NCBI RefSeq assembly: GCF_003597395.2
Contig: NC_133778.1
Coordinates: 14,532,795 to 14,596,794, forward strand
Direction of reading: 5' to 3'
DNA from: Chelonoidis abingdonii
Taxonomy: Eukaryota; Chordata; Testudines; Testudinidae
DNA: 64,000 bases
Shown: positions 23,601-35,600 of the stretch, in pieces
How the letters are laid out: each line of letters opens with the position of its first letter
Position numbering within the stretch: the stretch's first letter is position 1
Notes under the pieces: model-generated
Databases searched by the model: none
Told to the model about the DNA's origin: nothing
Seen by the model: the letters and a program-made list of their open reading frames with translations, nothing else
Made by a program: the position numbers and the translations under genes

Positions 23601-26600
23601 TTTGCTAACCTGAAAAATAGTTTGTGCCATGACACACAAATTGCACACTTCAGTGGTGTTTAACACCAGAGACCAGTACCAACTGTGAACTTCTGAAGAC
23701 ATTTATCACTTTTTTTTTTTTGCCAGGAATAATGGAAATTAAGGCAAATTACACAACAGGCTAAATTGTCCAAAATTCAAAATTGCCTGTTTTGCTGATA
23801 ATAGCAATTAAAGCAAATCAGTAGTTTGAAACAGCTCCACTCACTGGAATATTATTGTAACACCCTTTGGGAGAGAAGCTGAAAGAATGAGCTGAGCTTA
23901 CATCAGCTAGCTGAAGGAACGTTACTTATTTAGCCAATGAGTAGTAAAGAAACAAGTAATCTGTAAGGAGATATGAAATAGCCACAGCTACAAATTCTCC
24001 CTCAACTTCCCTGATGTTATATTTGGATCTTACCCTAGTCACCAAATAGCAACTTTCAACTGTCTGGCTTGTTATACAGGACAGCTGCTGGGGGAAGTGA
24101 AGATTTTAAAGATTTGCACATCCCAAACAGGGACAAAACACACAAATCTCAAAAGTTTTCACAAACTAAAAATTCATGAAAAAAATATAAAAAAGAGTTT
24201 TGTTTCAAATTTGACTTTAAAAAAAATTATATTAGCATTAGCTTACATTTTGAATTACAAAGCCATTTTGAATGGGAAAGCTGGAATTTTTCATTTTGAA
24301 AATGTCAGAACAAAACATTTCAGCTATTTTTTTCAAAATTTTTACAAGTCAAGAAATATATCAAATCTCAGCCTTCCCCATGATAAGTTTCGGTTTCAAC
24401 AATTTTTTTTTTTGTCAACAAATTCCCGACCAGCTCTATTACACAGTACTTTAATGTCAAGCAGCAATAGCTCAAGTAACGTTAATATACTAACATGACC
24501 ACTGAGAGGCATATTAAAACAACTAATCCATTTGAGACTATCACTAGATGTCAACAGCATTGAATTTCCTACTCGCATCCTCTAGATTTTCATGCAGTGC
24601 CAAATGCAATTAGAAAAGGGACACTTTTACAAATTAGCCCAAATGAATGCTACCTCCCTCTGGAAAGCTAATGGAATCTATGCAGAATGATACCATCAAC
24701 ACTGCAGCTGTACCACATTTCGCTTGCAGGCATTTTAGGACTGCAAATGAATTAATCAGTTAGCTTCACCCAAAAGTTGCTCCATAACTGCCAAGAATTA
24801 TAATGTGCAGTGTTGTAGCCGTGTCAGTATTGTAATGTATTTCTGACTTTGCATGCAAAGACTTTAAAAAATAAATTCACCTGTACTTAAGTCCATTAGA
24901 TTTAAGGATGTATGTGACCTTTTATATTTATAGAGGCCATCCTGATGATATAATCAGATGCATTCATTTTTATTTCCTTCTTTTATTGTATTACTAGGGA
25001 CTTGTTATAAAACCAGAACCTTTGTTCCTTGGGCATTAATCTGCTCCTGATGTTTATTCCCCAAATCAAAGACAGAGAGCTAAATCCATTGGGCCTAATT
25101 CTCCTCTCCCTTGAACTGGTGATGAGAAGTAAATGAGAAGAAACTTCACTGAAGTCAGAGTTATGCCAGTTTAATACCAGTGTAACTGCAAGGAGAATCT
25201 TTAGTGAGGCTACTGTGGCTTCAGTAAGGCATGGAATCTTTTCTGTGTATCTGACAATTAAGTGCAGTTGAGAGGATAGTATTTGCAGATACACCAGTTA
25301 GTGTCAAACTTTATTGGTGATCGGTTATCATGCTCTAGATCATTAGCAGATTGCCAGCTGATGTCCAGTGAAATACACCCCACCCCCATATATGATGATG
25401 AACAATTAATATATTCTGAGGGCTTTAGAACTTCTTCTGACACATTCAGCATATGGTAGGCAATTGCTAGACACATGGCATTTTGAACTACAATGACGGA
25501 CTGCCTATCAAATCCTCTTCTAGCCATTTCAATGTCTCGGAGTTTTATGAGTTGGTGTCTCCACACCTTAACACTCCTGGAATCAATGAAATCATGCTGG
25601 TGGAAAACCAATGTCACTGGTGGCCCTTGGACTTCACTGTTATTTGTCTTATATTAGGCCTGGTCTATTCTAGAAAATTAGATTTCAAAGATGTGAAATC
25701 CACACCCTTGAGCAGCATAGTTAAGCTAACCAAAGTCCCCATGTAGACAGCACTAAATTGACAGAAGAATTCTTCCATTGACCTAGGTACCGTCTCTTAG
25801 GGAGAGGGATTACCTATGCCATTGGGAAAACCCCTCGTCAGGGCAGATAGCGTCTACACTAAAGCGCGTCAGCGGTGCAGCTGGTCTAGACCAGCCCTTA
25901 ATTTCTAGTGGCCGCAATCATGGCTCCTTTGTGCTAAGCACTGTACATCAATATAACAAAGGGATGGATCCTGCCCCCAAAAGTGGAGGGGACACAGGAG
26001 GAGTAGATGAACTCTCCACATACAAAAATCTTGGCCTCGTCCTCTAGGCATTTATCCCTGTGCAAAGGGAATGTAAAGCAAGTGCTCCCAGATAAAAAAT
26101 GGTAGTGTTTCTCCCTCCTTTGCACTAGTGTAAATGGCTTTGCATAGTAGCAGGCCACAGGGTTCCCTGCTTTCATAGCAATAGTCATTTTTTCTTCTTA
26201 GGAAGTCAGAAAAAAGCAAACCCTGCAAATATGCTACTTAGCAGCCATTGTGCCTTTAGAGAATATCACAGGCATTAGGAATGAAAATGGCCTATTGCAT
26301 AGGGTGTAGCTCATCTCTCCACCCCCCTTTGCCAGTTCAGGTTTGTTCTGACAGCACTTTGTCCAATCTGGATTTAAAATTAATTAAGTGACTGGGCTCT
26401 CCTTGTGCCTTGGGGAGAGAATTTCCCAATCTAACAGACCTCAGTGTTAGGACTTTCCATTGCTCTTTTTCATGCACTTTAAAACCCCTACCTCCACCTC
26501 CTCTTTGTAACACTGCACCAGTAGTTCTTGACCTTTTCTACACTGAATCTCCCTTTGCACTTCCACTCTCTCAATTTGGGACCTAGTCGGGATCTCCCAC

Positions 26601-29600
26601 ATTGGAGTGGATGATCACAAACCTCAGGTTGAGAACCCCTGACCTAAACAGTGTCCTTCCCTTTTTTGGTGTTAAAATCCTTCATCTATATCTAGACAGT
26701 TATCTATTCACTTATTAATATTGTTGAGTAAGGTGACCACAATTCAGTTCCTTGATCTCTCCATACATCTTACTCAGACCCTCATCCCCATCACTGGGGA
26801 AAGTGTGTTAATTTCCCCTGCAGTACAACCAAACCTTCCCGAGCTTCCCACACTCCCATCAGCAGCAAACCCTCTCCCCACAAAGGAACTATACAATTTG
26901 CTTTCTGTTTTCCTCCTGGATAGATGGAGGGATCCCTGCCCCCACTCAGTAGTGGAGGCTCCAACCCATCATTGCTCCCGTGGGTGGGTGGAATCTCATC
27001 AAGCTGATTTTTCCCCTCTTGTCTTTTCTTTCTTCACTCTCTCAAACATCATTTTCCACACACAGCCGAAGGCATTGGGGGAACCTTCGGCCTGATGTCA
27101 CCTTTATCCAGCTCTGAAATAAAACTATCAGTCAGGAAATATAATTTTAGGGGTTTAGGGTCACATAGCCCCTTAATGTTTTCTTCATGCCCAACAGATA
27201 CCAACGAGCCAGAGAAAAATGAACCATCTAGTCTGCCCATTCCCTCCACATTATTGGGTCAGACAACATACTACATATGTCCATCACATCCTGTAATGTC
27301 ATTAGGAAGGGGTTAGTACAGCCATGCAAGCCCCAACCTGGCTTCACTTTGCTGTGCATAAAGAAGAAGTCCTGTAGAACAGGAATAGAAGCAGAAACTG
27401 GGAAATCTGTAGTGCCTTAAAAATGAATTACCCATTGGCATGCAAACTATTAACTTCAATTACAGCCTCAGAAATAGGAAGAGTCCAAACATCCTGATAG
27501 TTTTTCCATTAAAAATGTTTATTGAGATGCTGGGCTCAGTAGGTCAAGTCAACCTTTAAAGGGAAGACAGGGTGGATCAGCTAGCCATACAGAATCAACA
27601 TTAACATTGTTAAAGTCAGAACTAAACCAATAATAGTCCTACAGACCAGTCCTCATCATAATGGCCCGCTGTAGCACCACACTGGCATAAGAAAGGCCTG
27701 ATCCAAAGCCAGCTCAAGTCAATAGGAGTCTTTCCATTGATTTCAATGGGCTTCGGGACAGGCACCAGGTCTGCTGGCTGGAAAACCTCAGCCAGTTCAA
27801 GTACCCACAGCTTCCTAGGGGGTCAAGGATCTGTATGTGAAAATGTTAAACCAGTCAGATGGACAAATACAGAGCTCCTCCCTCTCTGTGGCTGACTTTA
27901 TAGCCTGTGGAACAAATAGGAGCTCCTCAGAAAGAGGAGCTCCAAGTAGGTTGAGAAGGAATATTCCTTCCTTAACGTTACAGCTCTAGAAAGTGCTGAC
28001 AAGAGTCAAACCTCACTGAATCTTGTCACTCCCTGCCCCTTTCTGGCCACCTAAAAATAACCCCAGTAAAATGTCTGTCAATAAATGGATCTATCCCTTT
28101 GCCCTAAGAAAGCTAAAGAGCTCTACAAGGGGAGTGGCCACTTCACTCTGACACTCGAGCTGGTTGTGATGTCACACCCTTCACATATATAAGAAGAAGA
28201 AAAGGGAGGGGAGAAGGACCACTCTCTCAGGGATTCAAGAAGCCCTCGGCCAATTCTTCCAGCCCATCTGCTCTTCTTCTTTTCCAACCGTCTCAGTCAT
28301 GGTGGGTCCACAGGAAATATAATTCTTAACAGTGAGCCAATCATTTTAATGCGTGTATCTAGCTTCTAGTTTGGATTAGTCGTGGGAGGAAAGAAGGCCA
28401 AAAAAAAGTGTTTAGTTTGAGGTACTAAGCCAAGCAAGCAGGAATCTTTAAAATTCTATTTTGGCCTTGGGGGAAAAATGAAGCTTAATGGATTCTCTAG
28501 GCTGTCCAGTTGGTCTGGTCTCTTACACTGGTTAGTGGTAGCAGTGTAGTTCCTATAACTTTACACTGAATAGATACTATTGCAGTATTATATGCTAATT
28601 TTTTTGTGTGTGTATGATGCTCTCTGATGTGGTTGCAAAGGAACCGTATAATAAACCACCTTAGGAACAAAGTGCTGATAAACAACTAATTTAAAAACAA
28701 AGAGGCTTTAATGTATAGGTTTATTTGTTATCCTAATGTTGAGCTGCTGGTTAAGCAATGATACATCAAATGATCTTAATGCTGTATGTCTGCAGTAAAA
28801 TGATAAGTACATTAACCTGGAAGTACGTTAACAACTTCTCTGTTTGTTAAGAGACACTTGATTCATCGCTTAAGCTGCAGCCCTGGTTTTGCCCTAGATA
28901 CACATTTCAACAGAATCTTTAAATAGTCTTATGATGCTTTAAAAAAACAAAAAAAACAAAAAACAAAAAACCCAAGCAGACACTTGCTAATATGACTTGC
29001 CCTGGCCCAGTTACATTCGGCAGGACAGGGATGATAAAACTCACAGATACCTTGTGCTATTTTCTTTCTTCTGTCAATGCATTTTCAACAGTACTAGCTC
29101 TCTTTTTCTCTCTCTCTTTTCCCTCCCAACTGCAGTCCTTCAGTGCCGACCAGGTTGCCGGTAAGTGGAACAGGAATTTAACTGCCGTAGTGCTGAGGTA
29201 ACACACTACCAAATACTAGACATACCCTAGTCTAACAAGAACTTTCTCCACTGCCAGCCCTGTTGGTATTCGAGCTACTCCTGAGAATTGGACAAACAAG
29301 CTAATTTTTTGCCCCTTTGACAGATGATTCATGGAGGTAGTTGGATGCTTTAAAATCCAACAGGTCCCCCGCCCCCTTTTTTTAAAAGCTATTTTTGTGA
29401 TTGATTTCTTTCCAACAGATCGAGTTCTCCAAGGAGCAGCAGGATGGTAAGTTACAAGACAGCCAATAATATATCTGCACATGCATTCTAATAAAGTTTA
29501 ACCTTAAGGAAGACAGGAGGCCAGATCTTCGGCTGATATAAATCAGTAGCACCACTGATGACATGGGAGTCATGCTGACTTCTACCAGCTAAGGATCTGA

Positions 29601-32600
29601 CCCTAGATTTCCAGGTCACTTATCTGAATGCTGACATTCTGCCTAATCTGCCAGGTACACAGACTCAAGAGGACCTCTGATATTGCCAGCTGTACCTGGT
29701 ACATCTTCTTCAAAGTGTGTCATTGATGTGTCAAATGGATGCAGAGAAGCAGTTTTTAACCATAAGGAACTAGGCTGACACCAGGAGAGGGGGAAAGTGA
29801 AGCTGAAAAATTAATTTAGCTGCAGTTACACTGGATTGTTATTTACATTAATGGAAGATTAAAAAGCTCTATGAAAAACCTGCTTGCCACTCTTGGCTGG
29901 GAGATGATATGAGGAAAAAAAAAAGACAGCTATATTGCTGTAAATACACTTATGAAGCATGGAACTAGTTAGCAAATTACCCATGTATACTGGTGCGTAT
30001 AATAATCTGGATGTATTGCTATCCTTTGCTTGCTGCTGTATTTCCTGCTTCTATATCAGTAGCTAGCACGGTACGGGATTATTCAGTTAAACCTGTAGTC
30101 TTCCTAAAGCAGTCTGGCTCAAATCCTGACGTTTCAGAAATTCCCCTGTGAAGAGCCTAAAATCTGCTCCAGGGGTGTTTTTTAAATATCCTAATGGATA
30201 CATTTTGGTTATGTTACATAATATAACGTAGGCTAACAGCAGCAAAAACCCAGTATGAAATGAATTTGATCCCTGCTGTGACTAGCTTCTGTTTTGAGGA
30301 AAGGGACAAAGGACCAACTAGAAATCAAAAGTCACAGAAAGGGAAAATTCAACAGAGCTTTCAGCTAAAGAGACTGACCTAATCATGAAGTCTCAATCTG
30401 AACTTCCAAGGTCTGATTCTGCTCTCAGTTACTCTCATTTAACTCTGGTTTTACCATCAAAGTCAACTGAGTTACACCAGCGTGAGATCAGAACTAGGCC
30501 CCCTGGTTCCAAACACTCCTGATCATTAAGTGGGTTGATTCGGACGCGTCTCCAATTGTAACTGGAGAACTTTCACAAAGGGGTTGGGAATGGTTATGGA
30601 AAAATTGCGTCAACTAGAATACATGCATATAACAAAGCAGCAGCTTTTCCAGCCTCCATCCTGCTATTTCAAAGTAGCCAGCTGTTGCAAAGTTGTGATG
30701 ACTGATCCAAGTAATGGAGCAATTAAAGGCCACTTGGGAAACAGAAGAACTCATTTGGAATACATTAACCCTACCCATTACAACTATTCAGGCCTGCTAC
30801 AGAATCAGCAGCTGAGCATAACACTATTCAGGGCCAGATTTTGGACTGCTTACACCAGTATAAATCAGGACTGGCTCCATAGAATTCAGTGGAGGAACAC
30901 TGGGGAGAAAAAAGTGTGAATTGGGCCCTTTTCACTGAACTGGGAAGCTGCATTAATGAATATTAAATCCTTTTTAGATTTAAAAAAATCAAGGGAGGAA
31001 AAAATTTGGTCTTGGAACACTGTGTGTTCTTGCTAAAGGAAAAAAAAGTGTCACGTTTTAAACCTAGGTCTGGATAAATATCTTTAACACACAAGATGAA
31101 GGGCCAGATCAGCTGGCATAAATCGGTCAAGTTCCATTGACTTCTCTTGGAAACAGCCAATACAAAGTCTGTAGATTGCAAGATGCTGTTTTGTACAACT
31201 CTAACAGGCCCAAATTGTATAGCCTGCTGTAAAAGGGGAGTGAGGGGAGAGGGCTAGCAGCAATATGTTGTAGGTCTCAACACATCAGATAGTAAGGGGA
31301 TTAATTCCAGACGTGTTATATTACAGTCTAACAGAACCACATACTGCATCAGCAGTTTTACTGGGTGACAAGACTCCTCCAGGTAGACTGTATATGGAGC
31401 TAGCACCAAAATACATCAGTTTCACGTGCCCCCGAGAAAGATGAATGAAGACATAATTTGGCACTTGGCTTATTGACCCAAGTCTGTCCCAAGGCAGAAA
31501 GAACAGCCACCCATATACAGTACAATCGAAGCCTTCCTCCAAAATGTGTTTTCAAAATGAATAAGCTGCTGCAGTGAAATACATAATTAGTCCACATTGC
31601 ACTTAACACACAGGATGGTCAAACTTTTGGCTGTTAAATTACAGTAGATCTATAGCATAGACCCTGACAAAACAGTCAACTGTGATGGCTCTTTAGCTAA
31701 GTTCTTTATCACAATGCTATTAAAGTACAAAATAAAGATTATTAAAGCGGAGCATAGCAGTGGAAGATGAAGACTGAGAATGCTGTGAACAGGATTTTTC
31801 ACATTAATTTTTAATGGAAAAAGTGTCGGTGTGCCAAGGTCTCAACTGGCAATTGGAAAATAAATGGACATCTGTCATCTCGGGGCACCTTTTATTCAGT
31901 CAGAATGTACTGGCATGAAAAACTATACAAGGGCTGCCAAAGAAAGAAAGACTCTTTGGGTATCTGTTATATGGGAATGACCCACCCAGGATGGGTGCGA
32001 TAGAATATGAAATGACAGATGTGGAGAGGCATTTTACAGCAATACAACATTGTGAGAGAAGGCAAGGAGTAAATTTCACGTGCGTCAGATTTCATGTTAA
32101 CAGCCACACTGCTGAATCTCAGCTTGTGTTCTTCAAAGCAGACAGAGCTCTTGTACTGCAAGGAGCTTTTGCAAAAAGTTTTCATCTCCTTGGTGAAATA
32201 AAATCAAATAGATTATTCAAGAATTTTTTACTTTCCAATGATAGGCTGGCTATAAGTGTCTCCATTCATGAACAAGGTTCTTAACATAGCCAATCTTCCT
32301 TGGCAGCACTTAAGGTAACCACATGGGGCAATTACAAAACTACTGTTGGCTATTAGAACCAGGAAAGAGATGAAGGTTGGACAGAAGATTAAAAATAGTG
32401 ATACTAAAATGTCATAGGATGTAAAGTTTTTCTTAAGACCATGAGCCAAATCTCTGCAGTCTAACTCCATTGACTTCAGTGGTGTTACACTAGCAGAGAA
32501 TCTGGCCCCGTGTCTGGGTCAATATTGGCTAGTTAACACTGAGCTACCCATCTCATCTCACCCTCTCATCTTCTCCTTTCAGACTACAAGGATGCCTTCC

Positions 32601-35600
32601 TCCTCTTTGACAGGACAGGTGAAGGCAAGATCGTCTTAAACCAGGTTGGTGACATCATCCGTGCTCTGGGACAGAACCCTACAAATAGTGAGATCAAGAA
32701 AATCCTGGGCAACCCCAGCAAGGAAGGTAACTATCCTAGAGTCTGTAGGCACCTAATGAGGAAATGACCCTGGTCACAGTGGCTGGGGGTGCATGTTCAT
32801 AAAACTTTTAAATTAACAAGCTCTGGTAGCAAAGCCAGCAGTCTGTAATATAGGCAAACTGAACTCTTCCAGATTGACAAAAGGAAAACAAATCTTAGCT
32901 CTGATCCCAAAGAGACTTAAGTATGTGAGTAACTTGAAATTAACAGGACTACTCCTTAATGTTAGACACGTGCTTGTCAATACCTGATTTACAATGGCAC
33001 CACGCCCATGGTTGAAAGGGGCCCTGGCCCACTCTTCTCTGGCCCCTGCTCTCTCGTGTGGGGTCAGAGAAGCTTGTTGCTGCCTGCTGCTGCGGCTCCG
33101 TGGCAGCCTCTGCCGGCAGCAGTCTGGCTCCTCCCCCACCTCTTTTCCAGCATGCTATGTTCCCTCCCACCCCCCGCCACCGCCAATCAGCTGCTTGCTG
33201 GCGTGGGGGTGGGGAAGGAGGAGGAGGTGGGAGCCTCAGCACCCCGCTCTGGGGAGGAGGAGAAGGAGAAGAGGTGGGGATGAGGTCTTGGGGAAGGGGT
33301 TGGAATTGGGGCATACCCCCTCCAGCCCCCTGTATGAGCACCCCTGCAACCCCAGCCCACACCCCCAGCCCCCTGCCCACCATGACCACTGCACCCCCTC
33401 ACATACCCCAAGCCCCCTGCCCTGACTCCTACACCCCCCCACACAGCCCCCTGCACCCCTCACACACATCTTGCCCCCTGTCCTGACCCCTGAACCCCTA
33501 CACTTCCCCAGCCCCTACTCCTGCATCCCCCCTCACACACACCCAGCCCCTGCCCTGAAACCTGCACCTCCCCCTCCACATCCCTACCTCCATCCTAAGA
33601 ACCAAACAGGAGCTGCCCCACATAAGCTCTCCACACCCCAATCTCCTGCCCCAAGCCTGAGCCCCCTCCCTTGCCCTAGCTCCTGGCCAGACCCTCCATC
33701 CGAACATTTTTTTACAATATTTGGAATGATTATTAAGTGGTCTGTCAAGACCCTCCATGATTTTCAAGTGGTCTGTTGAAAAATAAGTTAGACTACAAGA
33801 ACAATCAAGGTACCTCACTTTATTTTCATTTACACTAGAACAGGGATCCTCAACCTATGGCACGCACGCCAAAGGTGGCACGCAAGCCGATTTTTTTTTA
33901 ATGGCAGGCTGCAGGTCCCGGCTGCCACTGAGCCTGCTGCTGACCTGGGGTTCTGTTCACTCAGCCGGCAGCAGGCTGAGCAGGGCTAGCAGTGGGTCGG
34001 CTCCTGTCAGCTAGAATCCTGGCCGCTGGCCCTGCTCAGCCCGCTGACGATCTGGGGTTCCAGCTGCCGGCCCCTTGCCAGGCAGGGTCTCAGCCACCAG
34101 CTCCCCTCAGCCTCCTGCTGGCCTGGATGAATGGCAGGAGACTGAGCGGAGTCGCCAGCTGGGACCCCAGCTGGCAGCTGAGTAAACGGAACTCCAGGCC
34201 GGCAGCAGTTCAGCAGTGGCTGGGACCTGCAGCATCCCATTAAAAAAAAAACAAAATCAGCTCGCATGCCATCTTTGGTACATGTGCCGTAGGTTGAGGA
34301 CCCCTGCTCTAGTGTATACTGTAGTTTATGGTAATTTTCACTATACGCGATTTTCCTCTTACGCACTGACCTTAGAACCTAATTCCCGTGTAAGATGTGA
34401 CTCCATTGTATTCATTTTTGAAAATTTATAATAAGCAATGCTCCGGGAGGCAGGAGACAAGGTAGAAGTTTTGCCTAGGGTGCTAAATATCCTTGCACCT
34501 GCCCTGGATACTGTGTCAGCTGATCCCCACAATCTCCAACCTACCTGGGCAGTACAGCAGACATGGCCCTGCCCACTAGCTCCTCTCCACTCTCTAGCCC
34601 ATCCACCACTTGCGCCTGCCCCTGCGGGCTGGAAGAGAACCTGTCCTACTGCTGTGGGAGGAGGGGCAGCTCAGTGCAGAGACGAAGAGAATGGGCTAGA
34701 ATCAGGTAGGTACCCACTCTATGTGGGCAGGGGCAGGGGGATCCTGTTTACCCCGCCTCCACAGCCCTGCTGCACTTGCAGTTTACTCCTGACCCCTCCC
34801 TTGCTCCAGAGACCAACCGTAGCTCCTGCCCCATTGTGCTTTTACCCCTGGCCCCTTTCACCCTGGCCCACAAACATGTTTGGTGCCGGCCTCACAAAAA
34901 GTTAAGCCAGCCCTGATGCTTGTATCTTTGCAGAATTGGGACCTTTGACATTAAATGCAAACTGACTAACATTAATGTTATAAGATTAGCTTACTCCAGC
35001 TACACTAATTTGGACTCATTGCACATGTAATACATGGAATCTGTTCTCTTATTACATGTCAGCTTTCATTTTACACCATAATACACACAGGATTTTCAAG
35101 GTGAAGAAGAGGGGAAACTAATGTCGTTGAAACATTCTTTACTTGTGGAATTTCCTGATTGAGCCCGTAATCTCACACTGAGCTCTGGGCTGACAACTCC
35201 GCCTCAAGCCCCGCGGTAGGCCAAAGGAATATGCCGAAGCAGAGTAGTTTGCAAGATTGGGGTCTAAATGCTCAGCGCCGCACCATTTGGAAATTGTTAC
35301 AGTTACTGCTTTGCGCTCTTTCTATTTTTAATTCCATTTGGCCCTTGACTATGTAACCGCACTCCAAGCACACTGGACCTTGGGCTCCAAATATAAAAAA
35401 TTATCAACCAAAAGCACCAATCGGTTCTTTCAATTATACTTAATATGTAAACATTGTGCAAAAGTGAGTGGTGTTTTCTCCCCTTGTGCATATTGAGAAA
35501 CTTAAGCACAGAGGAGGTGATTCTGTGCCGTGCCCCTAAGAAGGGCACCGTAAAACTCACAGGCCAAGGCAGGGTTGGGGTACAAAGTGGCTTTGCGTCC

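Larger units (their letters stand above)
17663..28216 (+). other. MYL1: MYL1 first intron between the MLC1 and MLC3 promoters
   Basis: About 10.5 kb without any further coding exon that I can recognise. It holds MIR fragments, two hAT elements (19948-20257, 20393-20659), a Harbinger-like MITE (25657-25897), a CR1/L3 fragment, palindromic fragments, AT-rich repeat sequence at 24100-24440 and a poly-G run at 23493-23505. Stretches 17700-19550, 20670-22230 and 27060-28040 look unique or unrecognised. Confidence 0.7.

Noticed and set aside
32994..33818. Several 90-146 codon frames in a MYL1 intron
   Set aside because: Low-complexity C/G-rich repeat, open in several frames on both strands.
34438..34905. 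155-codon frame
   Set aside because: Contained in a MITE; its last part is a repeat that also occurs at 14.65 kb.
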